A DNA stretch of 64,000 nucleotides, from positions 1 to 64,000 of the forward strand of contig JANQQS010000080.1 of the NCBI GenBank assembly GCA_028284955.1, given 5' to 3'. The DNA is from Myxococcota bacterium. GTDB lineage: Bacteria > Myxococcota_A > Polyangia > Polyangiales > Houyiibacteriaceae. The notes below the pieces were generated by a model. It searched no databases and was not told the origin of the DNA. It saw only the letters and a list, made by a program, of their open reading frames with translations. The translations under genes and the position numbers were made by a program. Within the stretch, counting starts at the first letter, position 1, and every line of letters starts with the position of its first letter. This document shows positions 45,463-53,664 of the stretch, in pieces.

Positions 45463-45495
45463 TGTTCGGAGGGTTTGAGGCAAACCCTCCGAACA
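45463..45495. other. 15-bp perfect hairpin with three-base loop
   Basis: TGTTCGGAGGGTTTG and its exact complement flank the loop AGG. No T-run follows on either strand, so it is not a simple terminator. It lies between the two 35-bp repeats and is symmetric on both strands. Confidence 0.85.
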
Positions 45496-45594
45496 CGCGG
45501 GTACGACCCGCGCCGGGCCCCCTCCCGACTCCGGCCGCTGTCGCGACCGCCCCATCGCTTCGCGGCGGGGCCCCAGCAGCACACGACTTACGCG

Positions 45595-45629
45595 ACCAGG
45601 TCACGTGCGTCCTGGCGGGGGAGTTTGGG
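45595..45629 (+). repeat. 35-bp direct repeat, right copy
   Basis: Partner of 45419-45453. The repeats are 176 bases apart start to start. Confidence 0.85.
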
Positions 45630-45656
45630 TGAATCGGCGGGGTCGTACCCCGACGA

Positions 45657-45679
45657 GAGGGTCTGGGTGCCAGACCCTC
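45657..45679. other. 10-bp perfect hairpin with three-base loop
   Basis: GAGGGTCTGG and CCAGACCCTC around GTG. A further CGGGGT-CGT-ACCCCG hairpin lies at 45638-45652 and CGGGT-ACG-ACCCG at 45498-45510. All share loops of three bases. Confidence 0.8.
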
Positions 45680-45687
45680 AATCAACG

Positions 45688-45814
45688 TAGAGCAGTGGAA
45701 TTTTGGTCTGAGCTTGAGCGCCCCGGCAGCACAGCCCGGATGACGCACGAATAGTGCTTCGTCCGGGCGAGCAGGGGAGGTAAGCCAAGATCAGGGCAAA
45801 AGGCCGCTGCTCTA
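45688..45814 (-). repeat. TAGAGC hairpin element, copy D, complete with 11-bp terminal inverted repeats
   Basis: On the minus strand it begins TAGAGCAGCGG (45814 down) and ends CCACTGCTCTA (45688), 10 of 11 complementary and bounded by TA. The next bases, CCTTTTGCCCTGATCTTGGCT, match copies A to C. The centre is a long imperfect stem (GCCCGGA... TCCGGGC with loop GAATA). The stop codon of the parA gene (45812-45814) is its terminal TAG. Confidence 0.8.
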
Positions 45815-46561
45815 GCTGCATTGGGCGAAGGCGGGTTCGTACACCCGCAACCGCTCGTACTCTTCGAACGCTTTGCGATCTCGAATGGGGACTGGCGGGG
45901 CAATGAACTTGGGTCGAGAAGGAGCCCGAACTGCTTCATGCACTTCGTCGGCCAGCGCGCGCACTTCGTCGGCGGCTTTGCTCATCGGCGCGAACGCGGT
46001 CACGCCGAGCCCCATCTTGGGTGCTGCCTGAAATGCGATGCGGTTGCCCCATTCGCTTTTGAGCAGGTCGAACCCATAGTTCGAAAGCAAGCTTCGTGCG
46101 CCAGCCGCGACATGGGTGCGAGCAACCTGTCGGTTGATGAGCACAAAGGATTTGAGTTGACTGCGAACGATCGCGACACGTTGCACAAGATCGAATGTCT
46201 CATTCAAAGCCCACGCGTCCACCACGGAGGGCGCAGAAGGCACCAGCGCAGCGTCAGACGCCATCAGAGCAGCGCGCTGAACTTCCGGCTGACGAGCAGG
46301 GCAGTCGATAATCACGATATCGTTATCGGCCTTAAGGCCAGGCAAATCGGTCGAACGCATCCGGCGAATGTCGTACGTCGCAACATTCGGGGCTTGGCGC
46401 TCTTGTTTGCGCGCCTCCTCCGCCCACTTCGACGCGGACCTCTGGGGATCGGCGTCCACGACCAGCACACGCCGTCCTCGTTCCAACCATTCAAGAGCGA
46501 GCGACATCGAGACCGTGGTCTTGCCCGTTCCACCTTTCGTTCCGCAAAGAGAAATAATCAT
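45812..46561 (-). CDS. Orphan ParA/MinD-type P-loop ATPase
   Basis: ATG 46561 (249 residues) puts the deviant Walker A (GTKGGTGKTT) at residues 7-16; the frame is open upstream to 46783 but that is the shadow of the RND gene, and 46582 is another candidate. It has VVDADPQRSASKWAEEA (Walker A' and specificity helix), IIDCPARQ (Walker B) and the later FVLINRQVARTHVA. The closest known style is plasmid/chromosomal ParA of the small VirC1-like type. No ParB follows; the gene ends in element copy D. It may move cargo or DNA; the role is unknown. Confidence 0.85.
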   Translation of the reverse strand: MIISLCGTKGGTGKTTVSMSLALEWLERGRRVLVVDADPQRSASKWAEEARKQERQAPNVATYDIRRMRSTDLPGLKADNDIVIIDCPARQPEVQRAALMASDAALVPSAPSVVDAWALNETFDLVQRVAIVRSQLKSFVLINRQVARTHVAAGARSLLSNYGFDLLKSEWGNRIAFQAAPKMGLGVTAFAPMSKAADEVRALADEVHEAVRAPSRPKFIAPPVPIRDRKAFEEYERLRVYEPAFAQCS

Positions 46562-46601
46562 GGGAGAGGTTCGATATGTCATCGGCGATCGGGCGTCAAA
46601 A

Positions 46602-49600
46602 TTAAGCGGCGAGTTTTTTTTGTGCCCTACCCCGCGCCTTCCACAGGAGCGAAAACAAGCTCGGCACGACAAAAAGAGTAAGCACGCTCGAGAGCGCAAG
46701 CCCGCCCAGCACAATCGCGCCAACACCTCGATAGAGCTCCGAGCCAGCTCCCGGAAAAAGCACCATAGGCAGCAGGCCCGCAAGACTCGTCAGCGTCGTC
46801 ATGAACATCGGACGCACGCGTGACTTCACGGCATCGACCACGGCCTGCTCTAGCGAGTCGCCTTCGCGCAGCCTTCCGAGCGCACCATCGACAACCAAGA
46901 TCGCGTTGTTCACCACCACGCCAATGAGAATGAGAAAGCCGAGCGCGGTCATCAAATCAAGCGGCTGAGGGGAAAGAAACTGGTCTACCAAGGCGAGCCC
47001 CAACAAACCTCCCGCGCCCGCCAGCGGTACCGTGATGAGTACCGCAAGAGGCGCCAAGAAATCTTCAAAGAGCGCGGATAGAAGCAAGAAAGAAATCAAT
47101 ACCGCCAGCAACAAAACATCGACGAAACGCTTCTTGGCTACATCGAGTTTTCCGGCTGTTCCGCTGAGCTCCACGCGAACTCCCGCGGGGACATCTCCCG
47201 CGCGCTCGGCCGGTGCAACGATTTCATTCTGAATGGTGCGAATCGCAGATTCGATGGGCATGTCTTCCGCGGGAGACATCTGCAAAGTGATTGCGCGCCG
47301 CCGTTCGATTCGGCGTATGCTGTTTGGGCCGAGCGTTTCTTCAAATCGAGCGAGCGCTCCGAGCGGCACGATACGGCCGGTCGACGTGGCAACCGGAGCG
47401 CTCTCCAAATCCTGCACGCTTCGAACGACGTTTTCTTCTCCAGAACGCGCACGAAGCACAACGTTCAACTTCGGTTCTCCCTGAGGCCCGATCTCCCCGA
47501 TGATGGCTCCGTCGACTAGGGCATCCACCGCCAACCCCAGCTCGTCGCCATTCATTTCGAGACGCGCGGCTTCTTCTCGACGCGGCACAACATGCAACTC
47601 CGGAACACCCGGATCGAGAGAAGGAATGGGGCGTACTTGGCCGCCCGGCAATTGCTCTTGAATCGCCGCCATAAAGTCTCCTGCAATGCGAGAAAGCTCC
47701 GCTAAGTCACTCCCCGACACATCCACTTCTACGCTTCGTCCGCCGCCAAGGTTCCCGAACAACGGAGCCTGCGCCGCAAACGCAAACACCCCGGGAATCT
47801 TGCTCTGCACACGGCGAAGAATCTTGACGATGTCTTTGGCTTCATCCGGGTTCTCAGCCGCGCCGCCGGCGTAGATTAGGCTCGGAGTGCCCACGAAGAA
47901 TGTGCGCAACAACGCTGGCAAACCGTCGGTTTTTTTGTGCAGATGATTCAGCATGCGGGCTTGTGTGGCGACGCCCATTCGCTCGATCTCTTCTACCGAA
48001 GAACCCGGGGGCGGCACCAACATGCCAAACGCCAAGTTTCGATTGCCTACCGGCAGGTATTCGATGGGCGGCATCAGCGCCACCGACAACGCCACCGCCG
48101 CCCCCACTGCACCAACTACCGCGACCACATTGCGAGCCATCGATTGAGTCACCCGGCCGACAATCGCGCCTACGGAATTACGAAACCGAACCCCCCACGC
48201 AGCGAGCCGAGACGGGTTCGTTTCTGGTTTGGGTTTGAGCAATCGAGCGGCGAGACTCGGAATCACCATCACCGAAACGACGAGCGAAGAACCCACCGCC
48301 AAGGTGATCGCGACTGCTACATCGCGGAGCAACTGCCCCACTTCGCCGTCCCACGTGATGATGGGGAGGAATACCGCACAGGTCGTTAGCGTGGATGCCA
48401 AAATCGCGCCCCATACCTCGCGCACTCCGTGGTAGGCTGCCTCCGCGGCGGTTTTGGCTTTGCGCCTCCACGTGTCGATGCTTTCGAGCGACACGATGGA
48501 GTTGTCGAGCACCATGCCCACCGCAAAAGTAATTCCCGCGAGGCTCACCACATTGATGGTGCGCCCCGTCAGCATCATCCCAAGCGCAGTCCCGAACACG
48601 CTCACCGGAATCGAAATAGCAATGATCGCCGATGCGCCCAGGCTGCGGAGAAAGAACACCAGCACGATCACCGCGAGAACCGCGCCGAGCAACAGGTTTT
48701 GCCGCACGAGGTTTAGCGAATCGCCAATGTACCGCTTTTGATCGCTAACGATTTCAAACTTCAGCCCCTCAGGTGCAAAACGCTGCTCGTTGAGCTCGTG
48801 CACACGATCTCGCATCGCCTGCGTGACCTCCAGCACGTTGGTGCCAACTTCCCGTCGCAGCAAGATGATCATCGAAGGACGGTCGTCGTGCCGCGCCATC
48901 CCGCCGGGCTTGCGTAGCCCTTTGCCCACGTCGGCTACATCTCGGAGCAACGTGGGCGTGCCGTCGCGCGATGTTCCGACCACGATCTGCTCGAGCCGAG
49001 CCACTTCGGTCGGAACAAGCGGCGTACGCACTAGGTAACGACGCTTGCCCAAGGTGACATCGCCTCCGCTGACATCGCGAAGCTCCCCCTGCACCCGCTC
49101 GGACAAAGTTTTCACGGTGAGCCCGCGCGCGGCGAGCGCCACCGGATCGAAGTCGATATGCACCTCGGTATCGCGACCACCCACCAAAATCGCGGAGGCC
49201 ACACCCGGAATGCGTTGCAGCTCGGGCAAAATCTCCTCGTACACCCAGGTGCGATACGGCGCGACCTCGGATCGATCGTGCGCCCGAATCGTCATCACCG
49301 CGAGAAAGGGCCCGGTGCTATCGGCCGTTTCCACCACCGGTTCCTCGGCCGCCTCGGGGTAACCCGCAACTTGGCTGAGCCGATTGGTCACCCGCACCAG
49401 CGCCTCGTCGATCGGCGTGCCGACTTCGAGTTCGAGACGTAGCGACCCTTCCCCGAGATTGGCGGTGCTGGTCATTTCCACCAATCCATCAATATCTTTC
49501 AGTGCCTCTTCTTGACGTTCAAGAATCTCGGTCTCGATCTCGACCGGCGCAGCGCCAGGCCACCACGTATTCACCGAGAGCACGGGTTGAGCGACGTCAG

Positions 49601-49736
49601 GCGTGAGCTGCACGGGCAAGTCCGCCACCGAAAGCGCGCCGAAGAGGAGCACCAGCACAACACCCACCGAAACGGTGACCGGGCGCGCGATGGCGGTGCG
49701 CAGTAGCCCGCTCGATCCCTCGCGATGGGTATTCAT
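46602..49736 (-). CDS. RND multidrug/solute efflux transporter (AcrB/HAE family)
   Basis: A 1044-residue inner-membrane proton antiporter with 12 TM helices and two large periplasmic loops. The N-terminus (ARPVTVSVGVVLVLLFGAL) and the internal GTPSL/GVPELHVVPRR motifs fit the HAE group. In TM4 the proton-relay region reads GMVLDNSIVSLE; the first Asp is present, the second position is Asn, as in many HAE relatives. The C-terminal IGVVVNNAILVVDGA and MTTLTSLAGLLPMVLFPG are intact. It is 16 bases downstream of the adaptor gene. No outer-membrane factor is in the window; the substrate is unknown. Confidence 0.95.
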   Translation of the reverse strand: MNTHREGSSGLLRTAIARPVTVSVGVVLVLLFGALSVADLPVQLTPDVAQPVLSVNTWWPGAAPVEIETEILERQEEALKDIDGLVEMTSTANLGEGSLRLELEVGTPIDEALVRVTNRLSQVAGYPEAAEEPVVETADSTGPFLAVMTIRAHDRSEVAPYRTWVYEEILPELQRIPGVASAILVGGRDTEVHIDFDPVALAARGLTVKTLSERVQGELRDVSGGDVTLGKRRYLVRTPLVPTEVARLEQIVVGTSRDGTPTLLRDVADVGKGLRKPGGMARHDDRPSMIILLRREVGTNVLEVTQAMRDRVHELNEQRFAPEGLKFEIVSDQKRYIGDSLNLVRQNLLLGAVLAVIVLVFFLRSLGASAIIAISIPVSVFGTALGMMLTGRTINVVSLAGITFAVGMVLDNSIVSLESIDTWRRKAKTAAEAAYHGVREVWGAILASTLTTCAVFLPIITWDGEVGQLLRDVAVAITLAVGSSLVVSVMVIPSLAARLLKPKPETNPSRLAAWGVRFRNSVGAIVGRVTQSMARNVVAVVGAVGAAVALSVALMPPIEYLPVGNRNLAFGMLVPPPGSSVEEIERMGVATQARMLNHLHKKTDGLPALLRTFFVGTPSLIYAGGAAENPDEAKDIVKILRRVQSKIPGVFAFAAQAPLFGNLGGGRSVEVDVSGSDLAELSRIAGDFMAAIQEQLPGGQVRPIPSLDPGVPELHVVPRREEAARLEMNGDELGLAVDALVDGAIIGEIGPQGEPKLNVVLRARSGEENVVRSVQDLESAPVATSTGRIVPLGALARFEETLGPNSIRRIERRRAITLQMSPAEDMPIESAIRTIQNEIVAPAERAGDVPAGVRVELSGTAGKLDVAKKRFVDVLLLAVLISFLLLSALFEDFLAPLAVLITVPLAGAGGLLGLALVDQFLSPQPLDLMTALGFLILIGVVVNNAILVVDGALGRLREGDSLEQAVVDAVKSRVRPMFMTTLTSLAGLLPMVLFPGAGSELYRGVGAIVLGGLALSSVLTLFVVPSLFSLLWKARGRAQKKLAA

Positions 49737-49752
49737 CGTCGGCGCGCCCGCT

Positions 49753-51021
49753 CTACTTTGGCTCGGAGTGTTGCTTTGGGGTTTCCGAATGCTCTTCGAT
49801 CACCGTAACAGGCTGCCCGGGGCGCAACCGTTCGTTGCCGCGTACAACCACCGCGTCGCCCGCGCGTAGTTTCTCAGACTTGACGAGAATTTCGTTCTCG
49901 CCGCGCGCAATCACGTCGACGCTCACAAGCTCTGCGGAATCGGCTTGCTCATCTTCGGCACGCACCACCCGCGCGACACGACTCGCCGCCACACCGACCA
50001 CCAGCGCATCTCGCGGCACCAGCACCGCTCCCGGCGCGCTTCGCTCCACGGAAAAAATCGCGCGTACCGGCGTGCCCGCGAGCAACCATGTCGGCCGCGC
50101 GGCAGGCTCGAGGCGCAATCGCAGCGTTCGACTATCTCGATCGAGTGCCCGCACGACGCCCCGCACCACTGCGCGAACTTCATCGCGACTGTCGTGCTCA
50201 CTAGCATTGCTACGCTCACTAGCATCGTCGTGCTCACCAGCTTTGTCACGCTCACCAGTATCGGCGCGCTTGCTGCCGTCGCCTTCTCGTGCAGGGGACG
50301 CTCCGGGCCGTCGAATCGCCGCGGGCATGCCTCGCTTAACAAAGGGCGCAAACTCCCGGTGCACATCCACGAACACCTGTACGTTCTCGTCGTCCACCAA
50401 CCGCAACGCCGGGCTCCCTGGCTCGACCCAGTCGCCAGGATCGATCGAACGCACCGCCACCACTCCGCCGAACGGCGCCCGTACGCGATGACGGCCGAGT
50501 TGCGCGCGCCGCTCACTGGCCGCTGCACTCAGTTCCTCAACTCGACGGATCAACGACGACGCCTCGGTTTCAGCCGAGTCGATCTCCGCCTCGGCAACCA
50601 CCTCGCGACCCGCCTGCTTGCGGCGCTTCGCTTCCCGCGTAGCTCGATCCCGCTCGACCTCGAGCGCCGCTTGAGCGCGCTCCGCCGCTTGAAGCTGAGC
50701 GCGCGCCACGGACGCGTCGATCTGAAACAACAGCTGCCCTTTGCGCACGCGATCGCCTTCGCGGACCAACACCTGTTTCACTTCGCCGGACGCACCCGCA
50801 GCCACGTCGGCCTCCGCAAGCGATGCCGCGTCTCCGAGAAAACGATATCGGACATGGAGGGCCCCTTCGCGCACCTGCCCCACCGCAACCCGCGCAGATG
50901 GGGGCCCGGGAGACTTCGCATCCTTAGCATCTGCCGATCCGCAACCCGCCAGACCGCAACCGACCAGACCCGCAAGAGCGGGCATCAACTCGGGCCACCA
51001 AGCCTTTCGCTGTCGATCCAT
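49753..51021 (-). CDS. Periplasmic adaptor (membrane fusion) lipoprotein of the RND pump
   Basis: The 422-residue lipoprotein (lipobox LAGC, near residue 27) connects the RND pump to an outer-membrane channel. The lipoyl domain halves are AGASGEVKQVLVREGDRVRKGQLLFQID and RVRAPFGGVVAVRSIDPGDWVEPG (seen in part), split by a coiled coil (ERAQAALEVERDRATREAKRR). The beta-barrel domain carries an odd insertion of about 45 charged residues (DTGERDKAGEHDDASERSNASEHDS region) of 15-base repeat origin. It is upstream of the RND gene in one operon. Confidence 0.92.
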   Translation of the reverse strand: MDRQRKAWWPELMPALAGLVGCGLAGCGSADAKDAKSPGPPSARVAVGQVREGALHVRYRFLGDAASLAEADVAAGASGEVKQVLVREGDRVRKGQLLFQIDASVARAQLQAAERAQAALEVERDRATREAKRRKQAGREVVAEAEIDSAETEASSLIRRVEELSAAASERRAQLGRHRVRAPFGGVVAVRSIDPGDWVEPGSPALRLVDDENVQVFVDVHREFAPFVKRGMPAAIRRPGASPAREGDGSKRADTGERDKAGEHDDASERSNASEHDSRDEVRAVVRGVVRALDRDSRTLRLRLEPAARPTWLLAGTPVRAIFSVERSAPGAVLVPRDALVVGVAASRVARVVRAEDEQADSAELVSVDVIARGENEILVKSEKLRAGDAVVVRGNERLRPGQPVTVIEEHSETPKQHSEPK

Positions 51022-51207
51022 GGACGACGGTCTCTTACGAACTAAAGTCTTTTACGGCCACACCGTACTCTCGTCGAGGCGTCGAGTGGGTGTCACGCGA
51101 ACATTCTTACAGATTTCGGGCCGCGATAGGCGATCCGCAACGCGCGTGTATGTGAGCTCGCACACAAACGTACAATGTGTGCACACCTTGACGTCGTATG
51201 TCACAAT

Positions 51208-51588
51208 ATGGGTATGCTTGCGCAGTTTGCTCCTCCCCTTTCGTTACCTGGTGCTGTTTACCCTCGTTGGATGGAGCGGCTGCTCGCGACCACGCTGGTA
51301 TTCAACGTTGTCGACTTGATGCTCACCTTGCTCGTGGTGCTCGGAGGGCTGGCCGTCGAAGCGAACCCGCTCATGGCCGTGTTAATCTCAAGCAGCCCCG
51401 TGGCCTTCGCGCTCGTGAAGCTCGGCGTGGTCTCGTTCGGCGTATGGGTGCTGTGGCGAGCTCGAACGCGGCGGCTCGCGGCGGTTGGCAGCGTAGTGAT
51501 TTTTTCCGCGTATTCCGGGGTGATGCTGTACCACGTATTGTCGGTCAAGATGGTCGTAAGCCACGCGTCGACCCTCTTTAGTATCTAA
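51208..51588 (+). CDS. DUF5658 membrane protein
   Basis: The product has about 126 residues from ATG 51208 (51175 and 51214 are also possible). It has three or four TM helices with the DUF5658 pattern NVVDLMLTLLVVLGGLAVEANPLM (Asp in the first helix, EANP at its end), then ALVKLGVVSFGVWVLW. The family is of unknown function. It is divergent from the RND operon, and a 17-base repeat begins at its stop codon. Confidence 0.78.
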   Translation: MGMLAQFAPPLSLPGAVYPRWMERLLATTLVFNVVDLMLTLLVVLGGLAVEANPLMAVLISSSPVAFALVKLGVVSFGVWVLWRARTRRLAAVGSVVIFSAYSGVMLYHVLSVKMVVSHASTLFSI

Positions 51589-51634
51589 CGCGGTTTCGTA
51601 TCTAGCGCGGTTCGGTATGTAGCGCGGTCCGCGC
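51584..51634 (+). repeat. 17-base tandem repeat, 3 copies, over the DUF5658 stop codon
   Basis: Units TCTAACGCGGTTTCGTA, TCTAGCGCGGTTCGGTA and TGTAGCGCGGTCCGCGC. The DUF5658 stop TAA lies in the first copy; extra TAG or TAG-like stops come with the other copies. Confidence 0.85.
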
Positions 51635-51732
51635 GACACCGTTCGCCTGGCGCATCGTCCCAAATCAGTGCACAACGGTCCGATCGGCGCTCGGGCTCTC
51701 CGTCCGCGCACGACGAGTTAGGCATTTCACAA

Positions 51733-53664
51733 GTGACTTCTTCTTTCGACGACCTCGCGCTCGACGGACCGCTGCTGCGCGCAATCGAACACCAAGGCTA
51801 CACGCAGCCCACACCGATTCAGGCCCAAACCATTCCGCTGATTCTCGAAGGGCACGACGTCATCGGCCGCGCGCGTACCGGGTCTGGAAAAACCGCGGCC
51901 TTTGGATTGCCGCTGCTTCAGCGAATCCGACCGAGTTCCGCGCCGCTCCCCGCCAAAGGCCCTTCCCGAAAAGAATCCGCGAAAAAAGCACCGGCAGAGC
52001 CCGTGCGCGCATTGGTTCTGACTCCCACACGCGAACTTGCGGGCCAAGTCAGCAACGCGCTGAAAACCTACGCCGCGCACATGAGCGTACGGATTGCCAC
52101 CGTCTACGGTGGGTCCGCGTATGGTCCGCAGCTCCGCGCGCTGCGCGAGGGCAGCTCCGTCGTTGTCGGCACACCGGGGCGACTGATCGATCACCTCGAA
52201 CGCGGAGCACTTCAACTCGACCAGCTCGAGATGCTGATCATTGACGAAGCCGACGAAATGCTTCGCATGGGCTTTTTCGAAGACGTCACCAAGATTCTCG
52301 AAGCGTCACCCACATCGCGACAGGTCGCGCTTTTCTCCGCGACGATGCCGGCGCCGATTCGCGAAGTCGCGGCCGCCCATCTACGCGACCCGAAAACCAT
52401 TCAGGTCGAAGCGCGCGCGCTCACCACGAAACATATCACACAGCGAGCCATGGTCGTTCCCGAGCGACACAAACCGGATGCCCTCGTTCGACTGCTCGCG
52501 CTCGAAGACCACTCCGCGACCATCGTCTTTGTGCGCACCAAAGCAGGATGCGCAGAGCTCGCCGCAACCCTGATCGCGCGAGGGTACTCGGCCGACGCGC
52601 TGCATGGAGACCTCAGCCAAAGCGCACGTGAGCTCGTGCTTTCCAGGCTTCGCGCGCGCCAAGTCGACATCCTGGTCGCAACCGATGTCGCCGCACGAGG
52701 CCTCGACATCGACCACTTGGGGCACGTCGTCAATTTTGATCTGCCCTACGATGTGGAAAGCTATGTGCACCGGGTGGGGCGAACTGGACGAGCCGGTCGG
52801 GATGGCACCGCAACATCGCTCGTCACACCTCGCGAAACCCGAAAACTGCGCGCGTGGTCACGAGCCGTCGGTGCGCCGATCGACTCGATCGATGCACCAT
52901 CCGACGCGCAGATTCGCTCCACTCGACTCGCCCGACTTGCAACACGCATCGCCGACCAAGGCGACACCCCACCCCCAGCGCTTCATGACCTGGCCGCGAA
53001 GCTAATCGAAAGTGACGACGCGAAGGAGATCTTGGCATCTGCGCTGACCGAGCTCACGCGGCTCGAAGGGTTCGACTGCTCCGGCGAAGCCGATACACGC
53101 CCGCCATCCTGGAGCCGACCCCACCCGCTTCCACGCAATGGTTCTTCGAAGAGCAATGGTTCTTCGAAGACCAATGGTTCTTCGAAGACCAATGGTTCTT
53201 CGAAGACCAATGGTTCTTCGAAGAGCAATGGTTTCTCGAAGAGCAACGTGTCCTCAAAAAATGGCGTTGCTTCAAAGAACGGCGCGCGCACCAACGGCAC
53301 GGCAGTGCCTTTGCCGGTCGGACTATTTCTGCCGATCGGAACATCGCGCGGCCTCAAGCCCAAAACGATCGCCGACGCGCTCTCGCAGCTTGGCGTGTCC
53401 ACGCGCGAAGTCGGCTCGTTCCATATCAAAACCAACAAGACTTTTTTCCAAGTTTCTCGAAGCGTCGCAGACCAGCTCCTCGCAGAACGAACTACCCTTC
53501 CGCTCTGCGGCGACGCGGTGCCCGTATCGCGCGCCAAGCCGCGTGCGTACGGGAAACCCAGCCACGGAAAACCCGGCCACAAGAAATTCGTCCGGGGAAA
53601 ACCTGGCCGCGGCAAAGAAAAGCTCCGCAAGGCGCGTACGAAGAAGCAGGCGCTCGCGGTCTGA
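51733..53664 (+). CDS. DEAD-box RNA helicase with DbpA-like RNA-binding domain
   Basis: A 643-residue ATP-dependent RNA helicase. Conserved motifs: Q motif (TQPTPIQAQTIP), ARTGSGKTAAF, PTRELAGQV, GTPGRLIDHL, IDEADEML (DEAD), SAT, FVRTKAG, ATDVAARGLDI and HRVGRTGRAGRDG. Residues about 470-500 are six-residue NGSSKT repeats. A DbpA-like C-terminal domain follows (GLFLPIGTSRGLKPKTI), then a Lys/Arg/Gly tail. GTG is the probable start. It is likely involved in ribosome assembly or RNA turnover in cold or stress. Confidence 0.95.
   Translation: MTSSFDDLALDGPLLRAIEHQGYTQPTPIQAQTIPLILEGHDVIGRARTGSGKTAAFGLPLLQRIRPSSAPLPAKGPSRKESAKKAPAEPVRALVLTPTRELAGQVSNALKTYAAHMSVRIATVYGGSAYGPQLRALREGSSVVVGTPGRLIDHLERGALQLDQLEMLIIDEADEMLRMGFFEDVTKILEASPTSRQVALFSATMPAPIREVAAAHLRDPKTIQVEARALTTKHITQRAMVVPERHKPDALVRLLALEDHSATIVFVRTKAGCAELAATLIARGYSADALHGDLSQSARELVLSRLRARQVDILVATDVAARGLDIDHLGHVVNFDLPYDVESYVHRVGRTGRAGRDGTATSLVTPRETRKLRAWSRAVGAPIDSIDAPSDAQIRSTRLARLATRIADQGDTPPPALHDLAAKLIESDDAKEILASALTELTRLEGFDCSGEADTRPPSWSRPHPLPRNGSSKSNGSSKTNGSSKTNGSSKTNGSSKSNGFSKSNVSSKNGVASKNGARTNGTAVPLPVGLFLPIGTSRGLKPKTIADALSQLGVSTREVGSFHIKTNKTFFQVSRSVADQLLAERTTLPLCGDAVPVSRAKPRAYGKPSHGKPGHKKFVRGKPGRGKEKLRKARTKKQALAV
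53137..53250 (+). repeat. 18-base tandem repeat inside the helicase gene
   Basis: Six or more copies of AATGGTTCTTCGAAGACC (with AGC variants). It encodes (NGSSKT)n between the helicase core and the RNA-binding domain, so copy-number change alters only linker length. Confidence 0.92.

Noticed and set aside
45419-45629. CRISPR array
   Set aside because: Only two repeats, 176 bases apart start to start, and no cas genes in the window.
45319-45748. Open frames inside the hairpin island
   Set aside because: Several overlapping Arg/Pro/Gly-rich frames on both strands, none with a ribosome site, and all explained by inverted repeats.
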